DNA of 64,000 nucleotides from Hofstenia miamia (taxonomy: Eukaryota; Xenacoelomorpha; Acoela): positions 895,374 to 959,373 of the forward strand of contig SCFE01000054.1 of assembly GCA_004352715.1 (NCBI GenBank). Direction: 5' to 3'. The first letter of the stretch is position 1; each line of letters begins with the position of its first letter. A program made the position numbers and the translations under genes. Of the stretch, positions 48,165 through 59,650 are shown in pieces. The notes beneath the pieces were generated by a model that was not told where the DNA came from, searched no databases, and was given only the letters and a program-made list of their open reading frames with translations.

Positions 48165-50156
48165 ATTGGGTAATCATATCAGAATTGTGCACAAACTAAC
48201 ATCCCATATTTCCAATATATCAAAATTAAGCCAATATGTAAGAAAAAAGAACACCACTCTATTCTATTGTGGGAAATGCCACTACATTGCACGAAAGCCA
48301 TCACAGCATACAAATTGTGGAGAACTGCATAAATTAGAAAAAGGTAAATAATAATTTATTTTAAATTTATTACTGTATTTTAGAAAAATTCCATCATTTC
48401 TATCTAACTATGAAAAGAAATGCTCAAAAAAATTCACCATTAATTATGCACAATGATGAATCAACAGATGCATACTTGAACTATGAACTAGAACTAGAAA
48501 AGGGAAAGAATTTACCAGCCATAAACTTATCAAAAGTCAAGGGAATGAAAACCAGAGAATGAAAATTCATAACATACATTAGTAAGAATACTAGAAACTT
48601 TGAATTTTTCAAAGATGTAATGAATAGCCTTAATGAGATAAGAAAGGAGATGAAGTGGAGCACAGAGTATGTTTGTATAAGCAATATAGATTACTAAAAT
48701 TTCTTAGATACTTATGCAAGATGATTTCGAGGACAATACATTACCTGAAATGGGAAACATCTTTTGGTGATATGGATGTATTTTTATATATTATTAATCT
48801 ATGCTTTACTCTAAATTAGACAATGAAAGCTCCCAAAGCCACAATGACCATGCAGGAACTGCGGAGACGCCTCAGAAGAACTACACCAATTTCTCAAAAA
48901 GAAAAGCTTACAATTATGTCATTAATGTTGCCTGATTTTCAAGCACTGAGTGATATTTCAAAAGTAATTCAAGATAAATTTTAATAAATGTACCCAATAT
49001 TTTAGGCATGCTACAATTTCTTAAAAACCAAAAATGTAAATGAAGATTGGATCAAAGTTTTAGCCACATTCTCAATAATACTCGATGGAGTGCGTCTGAA
49101 AACTCTATTATTGCTACAAGTGATTCATTTGAGGAAATCTACAATTGTTCAAGAAGGCACATCCTTAACAATAATACTTCCTGAACATATAAGACAATGC
49201 CTGAAAAATAATAATGGTTAACATTCTATATAATATATTTTCATTTTTTTAGCATTTAGCAATACTATACTAGATTTATTCTAAAACATTTCAAGGAAGA
49301 AATGGTACACTTCAAAACATCAAAGTGTTTTTGGCAATGATAACTATGCCAAGTTCTTTATATCTAAAATTCGTAATTATTTCAGTAATACTACCAGCGA
49401 TAAATTTGTCATTACACAAAGTAGGCAACAAATGGAATCATCAAGATTTTTTCAGAATAATTGAAAAAAGTATTGTTTGTTACAGTGCTTAAATTCAATT
49501 TTATGAATTTGATTGTTAATTGAATATATTTAGTATATATTCATTCCACTAAGAATTTGTGAGTTGAAGTACTCATAAGTTCAAAGTATGGTTAAGAATA
49601 GTGAAGCCTTACATTATATTTATTTACTAATTTCTAGTGACTAAATTATAGTAATTTCATTGTGTAATGCATTAACCCTAGCAAATGTTCAATTACAGTT
49701 AATGAATTTAATTAGTATCTATTTATTTTGCATTTTGATTAGATATTAAATTTATTTAAGCAATTTGAATTAGTTTTATTATGAATGAATTATCTATTTA
49801 GCATTTAAGCTTCTCGATATGAATTTCCACAACCTCTCTGCAACAGACATAAAGAAATCACTAAGTTCTTGGAATCTTACAAAAAACGAGGGGGAAGTGA
49901 GGCAATGCATCGAGGAATCATTAGAACATGATGTTATTACAGCTGAAAAATGGTACAGGGCATCAACCACCATCAAGAAAAAGTTTCTTGCTACAAAAAC
50001 TCTATATGAGGAAATTTTTAACGGTAATATATAATAGAATTATATTTATAAAACAAATTTTTAGAAAAATTAGATGATATTGATATCAACACAAATGAAC
50101 AATTATCACCAATAATTCAAGCAGTAGAGGAACCTGAAGAATTAGTAACTATCTGA
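48165..50156 (+). pseudogene. Zinc-finger / tyrosine-recombinase-like gene remnant, several small exons
   Basis: Exon-like pieces with AG...GT borders are 48165-48343 (LGNHIRIVHK, the end of a C2H2 finger, then YCGKCHYIARKPSQHTNC), 48384-48690 (in phase, broken by a TGA near 48559), 48820-48963 (TMKAPKATMTMQELRRRLRR), 49006-49216 (LDGVRLKTLLLLQVIHL), a shifted piece near 49280-49460, and 49801-50156. The last encodes SATDIKKSLSSWNL, then LEHDVITAEKWYRAS, like the GHxxxTAxxxY end of tyrosine recombinases. Zinc fingers followed by a recombinase-like domain occur in uncharacterised proteins of many aquatic animals. Here the second conserved arginine appears replaced by lysine and some exons carry stops, so catalysis is doubtful. 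The assignment is by pattern only. Confidence 0.45.
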
Positions 50157-50596
50157 TTAATTGCAATTTCTAGAACTATTATTTTTTAGCAAACTTTTTA
50201 AGAATAGTACTTTGTTGCTTCATACAATTATATAACCCATTGAGATATGGATTACATTCATCTGATAAACAATGGTTTTAGTGTACATTATTGAAAAAAA
50301 TAAATTATCATCAATTTTATTTCAATTGCATGTTTTCTTATTAATTTTATTCATTTGTATTCCAACATTAATCTTTTTGATGCAAAGCATAATGTAAAGA
50401 ATCAGCTATATAAAAATTTTGGATATACTTTTTGAACGAATATGATGAACCTATTACATGTAGTCACTTCTTTGTATGCTTCTGTAAAATAAAACATAAC
50501 CATAACTTTGGTAACTGCTGCTACTAAGGAAACCTCTATTTTACTTTTTAGTGCCTTAAATATTCCCTAGGTATATTATTAATGCTACAATCACCA

Positions 50597-50645
50597 ATGT
50601 TATTATTATATTATTATTACTATTATTATTATTATAATATTATTC
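50597..50645. repeat. (TTA)n microsatellite
   Basis: Imperfect TAT/TTA repeats directly before the exon-like segment at 50664. Confidence 0.85.
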
Positions 50646-50663
50646 AAAACCTATATATGTTTA

Positions 50664-50893
50664 GAGAAACAACGGTGCCAACTGCCATCCATATAAAGAA
50701 AACCCTGAAGAAAGTCGCAAAAATTCAATGCAAGGAGCCCATCATTGACAACGAAATTCTAACAAACGAATTTAAGGAATGCTTTAAAGAATCTTTAGTC
50801 CCTACAAACTTTTACATCAAGAAATTTATTATTAAAAATGATGTCGAACTCTCTTCTCTAATTTTGAACAAATTCGCAATCAAATTCGCCTAA
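50664..50893 (+). other. Exon-like open segment of unknown identity
   Basis: After an acceptor-like TGTTTAG, 75 codons stay open to a TAA. Their composition is clearly more balanced than the flanks (VPTAIHIKKTLKKVAKIQ, LTNEFKECFKESLVPTNF). It contains no recognised motif. It might be the 3' exon of a gene, or part of a transposon ORF. I found no upstream exon that I can join to it. Confidence 0.3.
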
Positions 50894-51579
50894 TACATAA
50901 GTGCATCATACTTGTATAACATTTTGAAATATAGTTTTTTGGTAACTTGTTCTATTAAAATTACACAATTAAGTAATATGAATATTGCTTAAAAATGTGC
51001 ATAAAATGATGCATTGAGGAGAAAAAATATATCATTTGCAGAATTGAAATTACAGTGTAAATTAATAATTGTAATTTTATATCTGTACTGCATCTAGTTA
51101 AGTTAAATAAAATTTCCCTATTCAACTTTTGTACATATGTGGAAAGTTTTTTGAATATATGAGACACATTTTGAAAGTGTGCAAGTATTTATGACAAAGT
51201 TTAAGCTAAAATTAATCAAAGTGATATTCTAATTTCCAATGCACTTTAAAATGTCTAGTTATTTGATATGCATCAAAATAATGTCAAAACAATTGCCTCA
51301 GTTAAAAGCATCTATGTTTTTAGAGAATTAAAAAAATGTACTCTTATTAACACTTTCGTGAAAATCAAATATTTGTTAAAATTCTTTGCATTAATATGAA
51401 ATCAATTAGAGATCCATGTTGTAAATAACACATCCAATAACAATATTGGAAGACTGCAGATTAGAGCTCTGCTGGATCTTTAAATTTTTTTTCTTTTTTT
51501 TGTCAACTATAATAACTATATTATAACAAATAATACTACAATAACTCCATTTCAAATAATAGATTGAAGAACTTTGTAA

Positions 51580-52695
51580 TATACCTGAAAAAACCAGGTC
51601 CAAAATGAAGTGAAAATATTTAAATTTGCATTTGACAAAATTCTTTGTCTTTACTGCATAGAATAGTAAAAATATGTGCAAGAGCGAAAATTTCTGTTTA
51701 ATACAATATAAGAAAATTAAAAATTTTTCAATAATATTGACAATTTCCAGGTTTTCATTTGTTATTCTATATAAATATAGAACCGATTAAATTCAGGTGA
51801 ATTCTTTTTTCAAAATTTTATTTGAATACTCTAAAAACTATGGAAGTACATCCAATTCTATAGATTAAAGCAAAGAATTACAAATTTGAAAATGTGTTCC
51901 AGGATCCAACTTTTACTGGAACAAACTATTTTTTAAGCCTATATAACTTCTGTAATATTGGTTCTACAAAGCTCATACAAATGCCACACAGTTTCAAATT
52001 GAATTTTCTATCATTTCAAATAGTTATATTTTATATTCTATTAAACATTTGTTTCGCAATAGGGCCCATTGTTAGACAGGGTTAGTAATATGAAAAACCA
52101 GACCATATGATGTTTTTAAAAATTTTGCAAATAGCTTCAATTGGTTACAAATGTTAATAGAAATACTTGTTACAACTTATTCTTTGACTAAATTACACAG
52201 TATACTGCATATACAATTCCTAAATGGCCTGATTTTTTCCTAATACTAAGTCTAAATATCTAAAGTCCATTATACCTCTGCAAATTCAATATTTTAAGGC
52301 TTTATGAATTTTCAAATGCTATTAAATCAATTAGAAATTTATAAGAAATTAAATGTGTTTTACTTCAGTTGATTGACGTTTTTTAAAAGGGCACTTTGTT
52401 AGACAGGGTTAGCAATATGAAAAAACCAATTATTATTTTAAATTGCTTCAATTTCCTTTTTTCAATGCAAACTTGTAATAAATTTTTACTTAAGCATTTT
52501 ATTAAACCATTTATAGAGATATTGTGCAATAATAAATTTTATGAGGTTGATGTTATTAAATTTCTTCACACATAGTTCATTAGCTTCCAATTGAAATCTA
52601 CTGCTAAAAAAGTCTTTTAATGATGTCTATAAATTTGATTTAATTTTCTTTTATTATAAATATATATATGTAAATATATATATATATATATACAA

Positions 52696-52765
<70 letters not shown>

Positions 52766-54480
52766 AAATATTTAATTGGTGAAATCACTGCCTATAAAAT
52801 ATTCCATATTCCTGTGATAGTAAATGGTTCACAAAACCATTCTTTAAATTAAAAGTTATCAGTTCATTTGTATTTTAAATTGAATATTTCCTAATTCTCA
52901 TTATGAGGGGTAAATGCAGGTAGTATACTAGCTCAATTTTTACTATTTTGAAAAATTTTACAAAGAAAACTGAAAAACTCATTCTAATACCTCCTTTTCA
53001 ATGGTTTAGGTCTTAAAAAATTGATTTCAAAAATAAATTTTTAGCATAAATTCATGAGGACATGTTATTCTTTAAAAAGATATTTTTTTGAAATAGGTTA
53101 GTGTGCTCCCTCTGTAGAATACATAATTTAATATTTTAATTAAGAATAATTTATTTTCAAGGAAAACATGAAGAAATACGGAACTTATTGCAATACCTAG
53201 AAAAACCAGGGCCAAATATAAATAAAAAATTTGAAATTTACCTTACACTAAATTCAATATATTCACTGCATAGAGCATTGAAAATAATTGCTTGAGTCAA
53301 ATTTTAAGCAATGTAGCATTAAAATTCATGATTTTACTAAGTATTTTATTTTATAATTTTATTGCTTTATTTGTTAGTATAGTAACTAAAAATTATATTT
53401 TATATTCTCTTTGAAAAAAGTCTATTCGATTCATGACTATTATTTTAATGTATATTACTCAAGCTAGTAGAATTCAATTATATTAAAAATTTTATAGAAA
53501 ATTTATATTTTAGGAATATTGCTGGCATGACATTGAAACCACTTGCATTTGATTGCAAATTAAAAATTACATTTAGAATGGTATTTAAGATTTTCCTTGT
53601 ACAATGTGGTGAGTATTTCCCATTTTCGAGACAAATTAAAGGGACTTTTCTAAATGTAAATATATTTAAAAAAAATAGGAAAATTAAAAAATTTTCAAAA
53701 ATATTGGTAATTTCCTAGTTCTCATTTGTTATTCTATATAAATATGCAACATAAAGAATAACCAACTAAAATTAATTGAATTTCTAATAAAAAATCAATT
53801 TTAAATTTTTTAGTTAACTCTTATTGTTTTAATATTGTATCTAGAAGGTTTTACTTGTTACCAATAAACTGGAAATAAAATTTTACATATAAAAGAAATT
53901 TAAAAAACCAAAAATAATAAATTTTAAAACAGTTAAAATTTTTTTGGAGGGGTGTAATTAAAAATTCACAAAATACTCAAAGTATTCTTTTTACCTCATT
54001 TTTCAATATTTTTAAAATTTTTAAACTGAAAACATGAAAACTCAATCTACTTCATCATTTTTATATGATTTAGTTTGAAAAGAAAATATTTTTTACACTA
54101 TTTTGTGAACCAAAATTCATGTGAATGAGCAATTTTCTAAATGATCATATCTTTTTAAATAATGGTGCCACAAGACTATAAAAAATGCTGAATAGTTTCA
54201 AATTGCATTTTCTATCAATTCAAATAGTTATATGTTTCATTATTTAAAAAAATATGTTGGGCAATAGTGCACATTGTTAGACAGGGTTAGTAATATGAAA
54301 AACCAGGCCTTAAACTATTTTAAAAAATTTTTCAATTTCCTTTTTGCAGTGAAAACTTTGAAAAATTTTTTACTTATGCATTTCATTAAACCATTTAAAA
54401 AGACATTATGCAATAATAATTTTTATGAGGTTGATGTTTTGATATAACAAAAATTTTTACTTGAATTTTAAATCTTTTAT
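51580..54480. repeat. Old diverged direct duplication of very AT-rich DNA
   Basis: Collinear phrases occur twice. CTGAAAAAACCAGGTCCAAA (51583) pairs with CTAGAAAAACCAGGGCCAAA (53201). TTCATTTGTTATTCTATATA (about 51752) recurs at about 53720. GTTTCAAATTG...TTTCTATC (about 51990) recurs near 54200. GTTAGACAGGGTTAGTAATA (52073) recurs at 54280, with a third partial copy at 52400. ACCATTTA...GCAATAAT (52505) recurs at 54393. Offsets grow from about 1.6 to 2.2 kb, so the copies differ by indels. An (AT)n tract of about 100 bp (52660-52762) lies between them. No coding frame is shared. Confidence 0.7.
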
Positions 54481-54789
54481 TATAAATATAATTCATTCAC
54501 CAACAAATATCCCTAAATTTCGTTGAAATCAGGGCATTTCTAACTACGAAAATAGGAGGATATATTAACTTCTGAAATTTGTGTTCAAATTTAGAAGTTT
54601 TGATAATGTGTAAATAAAATCTACTTTTAGAAGCATTTCTCCTAGAAATCTTGCTTTTTTGAAAATATAATTTTTCAATTCAAAATAGGCCTTGGTTTAT
54701 TAGGGATTGAAAGCCATCTAGCAGCATTTTAAATATTTAAAAAAATTGAATTTCAAAATCCTCATGTAATAATTTTTTTAGTTTTCAAC

Positions 54790-55360
54790 AATTCCATTCA
54801 CCATTCCTTCACTTGGTTTCAGTTTGCACCTGAAGAATTGTATCAGCACCTCCTTGTCGTTATTCATTTGTCCCAGTGTTGCTCCAATAGCCAGTCCAAG
54901 ATGAATGTTTTGTTGTAATCTGGCGTTTCAACAAAGGCAGTTCTTTTATATTGTCCAGTTCCTCTTGTTCCTGCCATGTCCATATGAAAAGTACTGATTT
55001 TCTCATTAGTTGTCTCATTTTGGCAGTTTTTCTGGCGATATTAGGTATGAATGTTCCATAGTAGTTGAAGAAACCCATTATCCTCTGTATGTCTTTCTTG
55101 TTGCTTGGTTTCTCTATTGTCCATATCATGTCTCTTGCATTATCCTTCATGCATATATGCCCTTTTTCTTTTACTCATCACAAGAATATGATCTGCTCCT
55201 TCAGTATATAGCATTTAGTTTCCGTTGATTTGCAGCCCTGCTTTTTCTAAGATTAAAAGTGTCCTTTCTAGCTTTTCGAGGTGTTCTTCTATAGTGTTAC
55301 TCACTCCAATAATGTTGTCTATGTATGTGTTTACACCTTCTTCCATTTTATGTTTCTTGT
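54790..55360 (-). pseudogene. Gypsy-type pol remnant: end of RT, connection and start of RNase H
   Basis: On the minus strand the RT continues with an altered active site, YIDN (55314-55325), in place of YIDD/YVDD, and then EEHLEKLERTLLILEKAGL. After stops it continues in another frame (54860-55150) with the tether region DIQRIMGFFNYYGTFIPN. In a third frame the RNase H start reads LGLAIGATLGQMNN, after which similarity ends near 54790. The rest of RNase H and the integrase are absent on this side. The catalytic D-to-N change and the stops make it inactive. Confidence 0.8.
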
Positions 55361-55364
55361 TCTT

Positions 55365-56264
55365 TCATACCTTTGTTATATATCTCTGGAAAGTTGCTAG
55401 CGGATTACACAATCTGAACGCCATATAAATGCACTTGTACAGCCTGTGTGGTGTGATGAACGCTGTTTTCTTGATATCCTCCTCTTCCATCAATACCTGC
55501 CAGTACGCCTTGCATAGATCTATTGATGTAAAGTATTTGTGCTTGCTTGCTTCATACAGCATGTCTTCTATTCTTGGAAGTGGGTAAGAGTCTTTCTTCG
55601 TCAGTTCATTTAGTTTCTGAAAATCTATACACAACCTGTACTTCTCTCCCTGCTTTACAAACATTGTTGGTGCAGCATATGGGCCCTCACTAGGTCGGAT
55701 TATTTTCTTGTATATCAGCTCATTTAGTATTCTGTTGTATTTGTCTTTCATCTGCTCTGGTATTTGTCTCACCAGCAGTTTTATCAGTTTGTTTGTCATC
55801 ATAACTATCTTGTGCATCTCATCTATCACTTGTCCCATGCTGATCTCTTTGTAGTTGAATATCTGTTTTTGTCTCTCTAGCACTTCTCTGAGTTGTTGCA
55901 ATTGCTTCCCATTCAGGTGTTGATATTCCTCTTCTAGTAACTGTGGTTTCTTGTATTGGTCTTCTCCATTTGCTTTTGTCCCTATGCCCTCGAATTGGCT
56001 GTTGAGACTACTCACTACATCAATGGTTTTCATCCACTCATCTTTGAATCCACTGTGTGGAGTACCTACTGTTTTCATTTGTAAATCCTTGAATTGACCA
56101 TATAAACTACTCTGCTCATTGATGTCTTCCATGGCTTTCCAAATTGCTCTGATGCTAGACTTGACATATTTCCCAAATATCCTCATGTTGGTCTTCTTCA
56201 GGTTGACGTTGTGATTTGTGGCATTCAGTATTGGTATCCTTCCCTTTCCATTTTTATGGCGCAC
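55365..56264 (-). CDS. pol: Gypsy-type reverse transcriptase domain (fragment of decayed pol)
   Basis: A 299-codon frame. The first 150 residues form a linker with HLNGKQLQQLREVLERQK. Then RT motifs are in order: KIIRPSEGPYAAP, VKQGEKYRLCIDFQKLNELT, SYPLPRIEDML and FTSIDLCKAYWQV (first catalytic Asp). The frame ends shortly after FRLCNPLATFQR, corresponding to the family's PFGLCNAPATFQR. The order and spacing are those of Ty3/Gypsy pol. It is preceded on the same strand by protease and gag, with stops between them. Confidence 0.9.
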   Translation of the reverse strand: MRHKNGKGRIPILNATNHNVNLKKTNMRIFGKYVKSSIRAIWKAMEDINEQSSLYGQFKDLQMKTVGTPHSGFKDEWMKTIDVVSSLNSQFEGIGTKANGEDQYKKPQLLEEEYQHLNGKQLQQLREVLERQKQIFNYKEISMGQVIDEMHKIVMMTNKLIKLLVRQIPEQMKDKYNRILNELIYKKIIRPSEGPYAAPTMFVKQGEKYRLCIDFQKLNELTKKDSYPLPRIEDMLYEASKHKYFTSIDLCKAYWQVLMEEEDIKKTAFITPHRLYKCIYMAFRLCNPLATFQRYITKV

Positions 56265-56278
56265 ACATTTGAAGGTAT

Positions 56279-56780
56279 CTATACTCTCTTTGAGTTAATT
56301 CCTTTGTTATCATAGATCATTATGTCTGCTGTAATCTTTTCTCTGGTTTGGATTGTATGCATCCTCCATTGATACAGTTGCAGCTTTACATCTTCTTCTA
56401 GTTCAAATGTTATTGTTGACAGCTTGTCTTCTTGTTCTTCAATTTCGATTTCCTCCTCCTTTATCTTGATTGTTCTATTTGAGTAATTTATTAAGCATCC
56501 ATTCTTCTTTAAAAAATCATTGCCCAATATCACCTTGTATGGTAACAAATTGTTGTGAGTGTCTATTACTACTAGCGACTGTTCAAAGGTGGTGTTTGCA
56601 ATTATGATTTGTACTGCATTTAACTTTCCTTTTGTGTCTATGTATTCTCTTGATGTGTTAATTAGTCTTTTGTTCAATCATTTCAGATCCTCTTGTTTAA
56701 ACCCCAGTTTTGTTGTGCATTCATCAGATATAATAGACATTGCAGCTCCTGTATCAATTGTTGCCTTTGTCATCACTCCA
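56279..56780 (-). pseudogene. Gypsy-type aspartic protease region
   Basis: The active-site DTG lies in ATIDTGAAMSIIS (DTG codons 56747-56755). After a stop near 56680 the frame 56279-56677 gives a retropepsin-like body, with VILGNDFLKKNG matching the ILGxDFL flap and helix motif of retroviral-type proteases. It lies between the zinc knuckle and RT, as expected for gag-pol order. Confidence 0.8.
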
Positions 56781-56939
56781 TTTATTATTATCATTATTGT
56801 GTTAATATTATCCAAATTCGTCATAATCATTATTGGTGCTCAGTTTTTTGGAGTCAGCACTTGAGCTAGTTTTCCAATTCATCCTTGGTTTGTGTGTCCT
56901 CAACCAATATTGATTCGGATTCAATCAAATCTTTGTCTT

Positions 56940-57902
56940 CATAGTACGTCTCCTCTTCTCCAATCATATTAGTTTGCTTTTTGCACTAATCTTTTCTGTG
57001 CCCCTTCTTTCCACATCTATAGCACTTTATGTCCCTCTTTCTTATTTTCTCCGCCTTTCCCTCTTTTCCTTTGATTCTAATAAATTTTTCCGTTTTATTT
57101 TCATTGTAGGGTTTAGTGTTCATTGTCTGTGGCTTATAATTGTTTCACCATTCAGTTGATTTTTCTTTGTGCCATACCACTTTTTCATAGATGTGGGCGT
57201 TGTTTTCAATTTTTGCTTGTATGTCCACTGCCTTTCTTATCATCTTCTCTAGTTTATCATCAACATCACACTTGATTTCAAACTGGGTTCTAATGTTCTT
57301 CAGTATTCTCTTGCAAATATGCAAGAAGAGGTCATATTTCGAATATTTGTTTCCTCTGGAGCTAAGTGTTACTGGTCATTCCACTTGTTGGATATATTTC
57401 CATATATCATCCATTTTCCTCGTCTTTGTTGAGTTCAATATGATTTGGTACTGGTTTTTGAAACTTACATTTTCTTAATGCTCTGTGAAGTCTACAATCA
57501 GTAGTTTGTAATTCTGTTTTGTATGAGTGTCCAGCAGCAAGTAATGTTGGGATGCTGCTCCTGTAAGGTATAGTGGGAATCTGGCACTGCTTACTGACTC
57601 ACCCTTCTCTCAGCCATCGTAATTTCAAACATTTGAAGCCCTTCTATGAATGTTGTACTATAACTGTTGACCTTTTCGTTAAATTTTGGCAAAGTTGCCT
57701 TACATGGTATTGTGTCATTGTAAATATTCTCAGGTAAGATAGAACTATTGAAGGTTGGTTTCTTCTGTGCATTAATATTTTTGTTTATCATAAATTGATC
57801 TGTTACTGCTTTCATAATTTCGTCAATGATTTTTCTTTTCTCATATTCTTCACCTTTGTCATCAAAGTCTTTTGACTGTTTTTTGAAGTTGACTGGTGAC
57901 AC
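56940..57902 (-). pseudogene. gag: Gag C-terminal part with CCHC zinc knuckle
   Basis: The frame 57591-57902 (ATLPKFNEKVN...) and later pieces (FEIKCDVDDKLEKMIRKAVD, about 57200-57280) resemble Gypsy Gag capsid in layout. A nucleocapsid knuckle CYRCGKKGHRKD-x-C lies at 56983-57024, broken by a TAG (56986-56988) just before its last cysteine. Several other stops occur in between. The region between Gag N-terminus and protease is thus present in order but dead. Confidence 0.75.
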
Positions 57903-57959
57903 TCATAAGTCCCTTTCCTTTATTTGTTTGATTATTGCTTCATGTGTCCATATTCCCTT

Positions 57960-58550
57960 TCAGTTTTCCTGTTTGTCCTGCTGCATCATTCTAAGTTTAT
58001 TTCTGAGTACTTCTAACTCTTGTTCTTGTGCTTCACAATCTTCTCCTCTGCCCATTTCTGTTAGTCTAAGTTTATCTTTGAGTTGTTCTAGCTCTTGGGC
58101 TTGTATATCATTATCTTGAATTAACTGTCTATTTTTGTTGTCTAGTTGTTGGCATGTTTTCTGCCATTTTTTGTTTAGTTCTTGAAAACATTTGTTGGAC
58201 TCTGCCAATTGGTTTGTTAGTACCTTGATATTGTTTTGGAAATCTTTGTTCTGATCTTCCAACCAACTATCCATTTCTATTTTGAGCTCACTTAGTGCAT
58301 TTTCACTATGTTGTTCTAGTTCTGCAACTTTTTCTGTTAACAGTTGTATCTTGCTTCTCAATATTGATCCTGTTTCATTATTCTGTCTGAGAATATTTAA
58401 GATTTCTGTTGAAATTGCCTCTGGGGACATGTGTAGGGTCTCTAGTTCTGTTGTGGATGCGTCAATTTCTGAATGTGATTTTCTTGGGGTGGTGGTAGTT
58501 CTGCTTGTGTCTTGCTTGGTGCTTCCTTTCTTTCCTCTTGTGTTAGTCAT
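57960..58550 (-). CDS. gag: Gag N-terminal coiled-coil frame of the Gypsy-type element
   Basis: An open frame of 196 codons beginning MTNTRGKKGSTKQDTS. It is rich in Glu, Gln, Lys and Leu. From about residue 55 to the end, heptad-like spacing (ILRSKIQLLTEKVAELEQ, QELEQLKDKLRL) predicts a long coiled coil. It starts 140 bp after the putative primer binding site, which supports this ATG as the Gag start. The frame is lost before the next Gag part at 57902. Confidence 0.7.
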   Translation of the reverse strand: MTNTRGKKGSTKQDTSRTTTTPRKSHSEIDASTTELETLHMSPEAISTEILNILRQNNETGSILRSKIQLLTEKVAELEQHSENALSELKIEMDSWLEDQNKDFQNNIKVLTNQLAESNKCFQELNKKWQKTCQQLDNKNRQLIQDNDIQAQELEQLKDKLRLTEMGRGEDCEAQEQELEVLRNKLRMMQQDKQEN

Positions 58551-58692
58551 TTTTAATTATGATTAGTAGTGGCTGACTGCATGCTTTGCTGATAGTTGGT
58601 GTTTCCAAAGCAAGTTTTTCCTTGTTGATTATTCAGTGATCTCATGGTTGCATTTTTTACTCTTCTGAATTGTTGATTCATCTCCATTCTTT

Positions 58693-58710
58693 AACCTGTC
58701 ACAGTCGCCA
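58693..58710 (-). other. Putative primer binding site of the Gypsy-type element
   Basis: On the minus strand TGGCGACTGTGACAGGTT directly follows a sequence ending ...GCTACA, like an LTR end in CA followed by a TGG-initiated tRNA 3'-end complement. The spacing to the Gag start is normal. The tRNA species is not determined. Confidence 0.55.
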
Positions 58711-59650
58711 TGTAGCATCTGCTACCAAGCTCTAACTCATGTTGACTAATTCCTTTTGAATGTAACTCTGTGTTAAGTGTGGGTAGGGATGTAGTTTTAC
58801 TAACTGCTTTACTCCATTAATACTCTTAGTTAACTTTGGGTAACTATATAGCAATTGAACACTGTTTAGGTATGGACTGAATGTTGCAGTTCTCCTGTTG
58901 ACTGATGTTTAGTGAGGCCTCTGGCCAACTCTGATCTCCAAGCCTTTCAACAAGTAGTCATCTTCATTATTGATGGATGTTTCCAGATCTCAGCTCAATG
59001 AAGTAGCTTATGTGTTCCCTATCCTAACTCAGTGCAATCCTCAAGGCTGGATGTAGCTGACTTAAACTCAATTTGTAATGTGTAATTTGTACTTGCAACC
59101 TGGTAATGTCATTAGCTGCTTAATAAATACCTTTATAGCCATTACCAAAAAATACTGGCTTTAAATAGTTTAAATAATTACTTGCAGCTTCCTAACTTAC
59201 ATTGATTAGTAATACAGTCTCATTATCAGTCTATTTATAGGTCTCCTACATAGTCTAGTTAATATAAAATATAGTAACCTATGATAGGTTATCCAACCAT
59301 TTCTCTGAGGTTTCATTCTTGCATACATGTTTTTGAAAGAATTGATAGTCAGCTAAATGTAGGAAAACTACTAATTGTATCCCTAACCTAAATGCAGTCT
59401 CATGGCTTGGATCAAGGCCACTCAAATCACTCCTGATGTATGCCCTCACCACTACTAATGCATTTACTGTTTAGCTTGATATGATTTAATAATAACAAAC
59501 CAGGTTAAATCTAAAGATAAGATTTTTGAAGAATTTACTTCAACAGTTCTCCAAATGATTTTTCTCTATTTATAGTTTCAGATCCAAAAGTACCTGTTTA
59601 TTTGAATTTTAAATCATCTGCCAAGATGGCTAAAAATAATGGAAGCGATA
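58711..59650 (-). repeat. Putative LTR region of the Gypsy-type element
   Basis: This is non-coding sequence between the putative PBS and a purine run (AAAACAAAGGGGGC on the minus strand, 59653-59666) that may be a polypurine tract. The outer border is uncertain because no TG start is found beside the purine run, and no second copy of this LTR is in the window. Confidence 0.4.
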
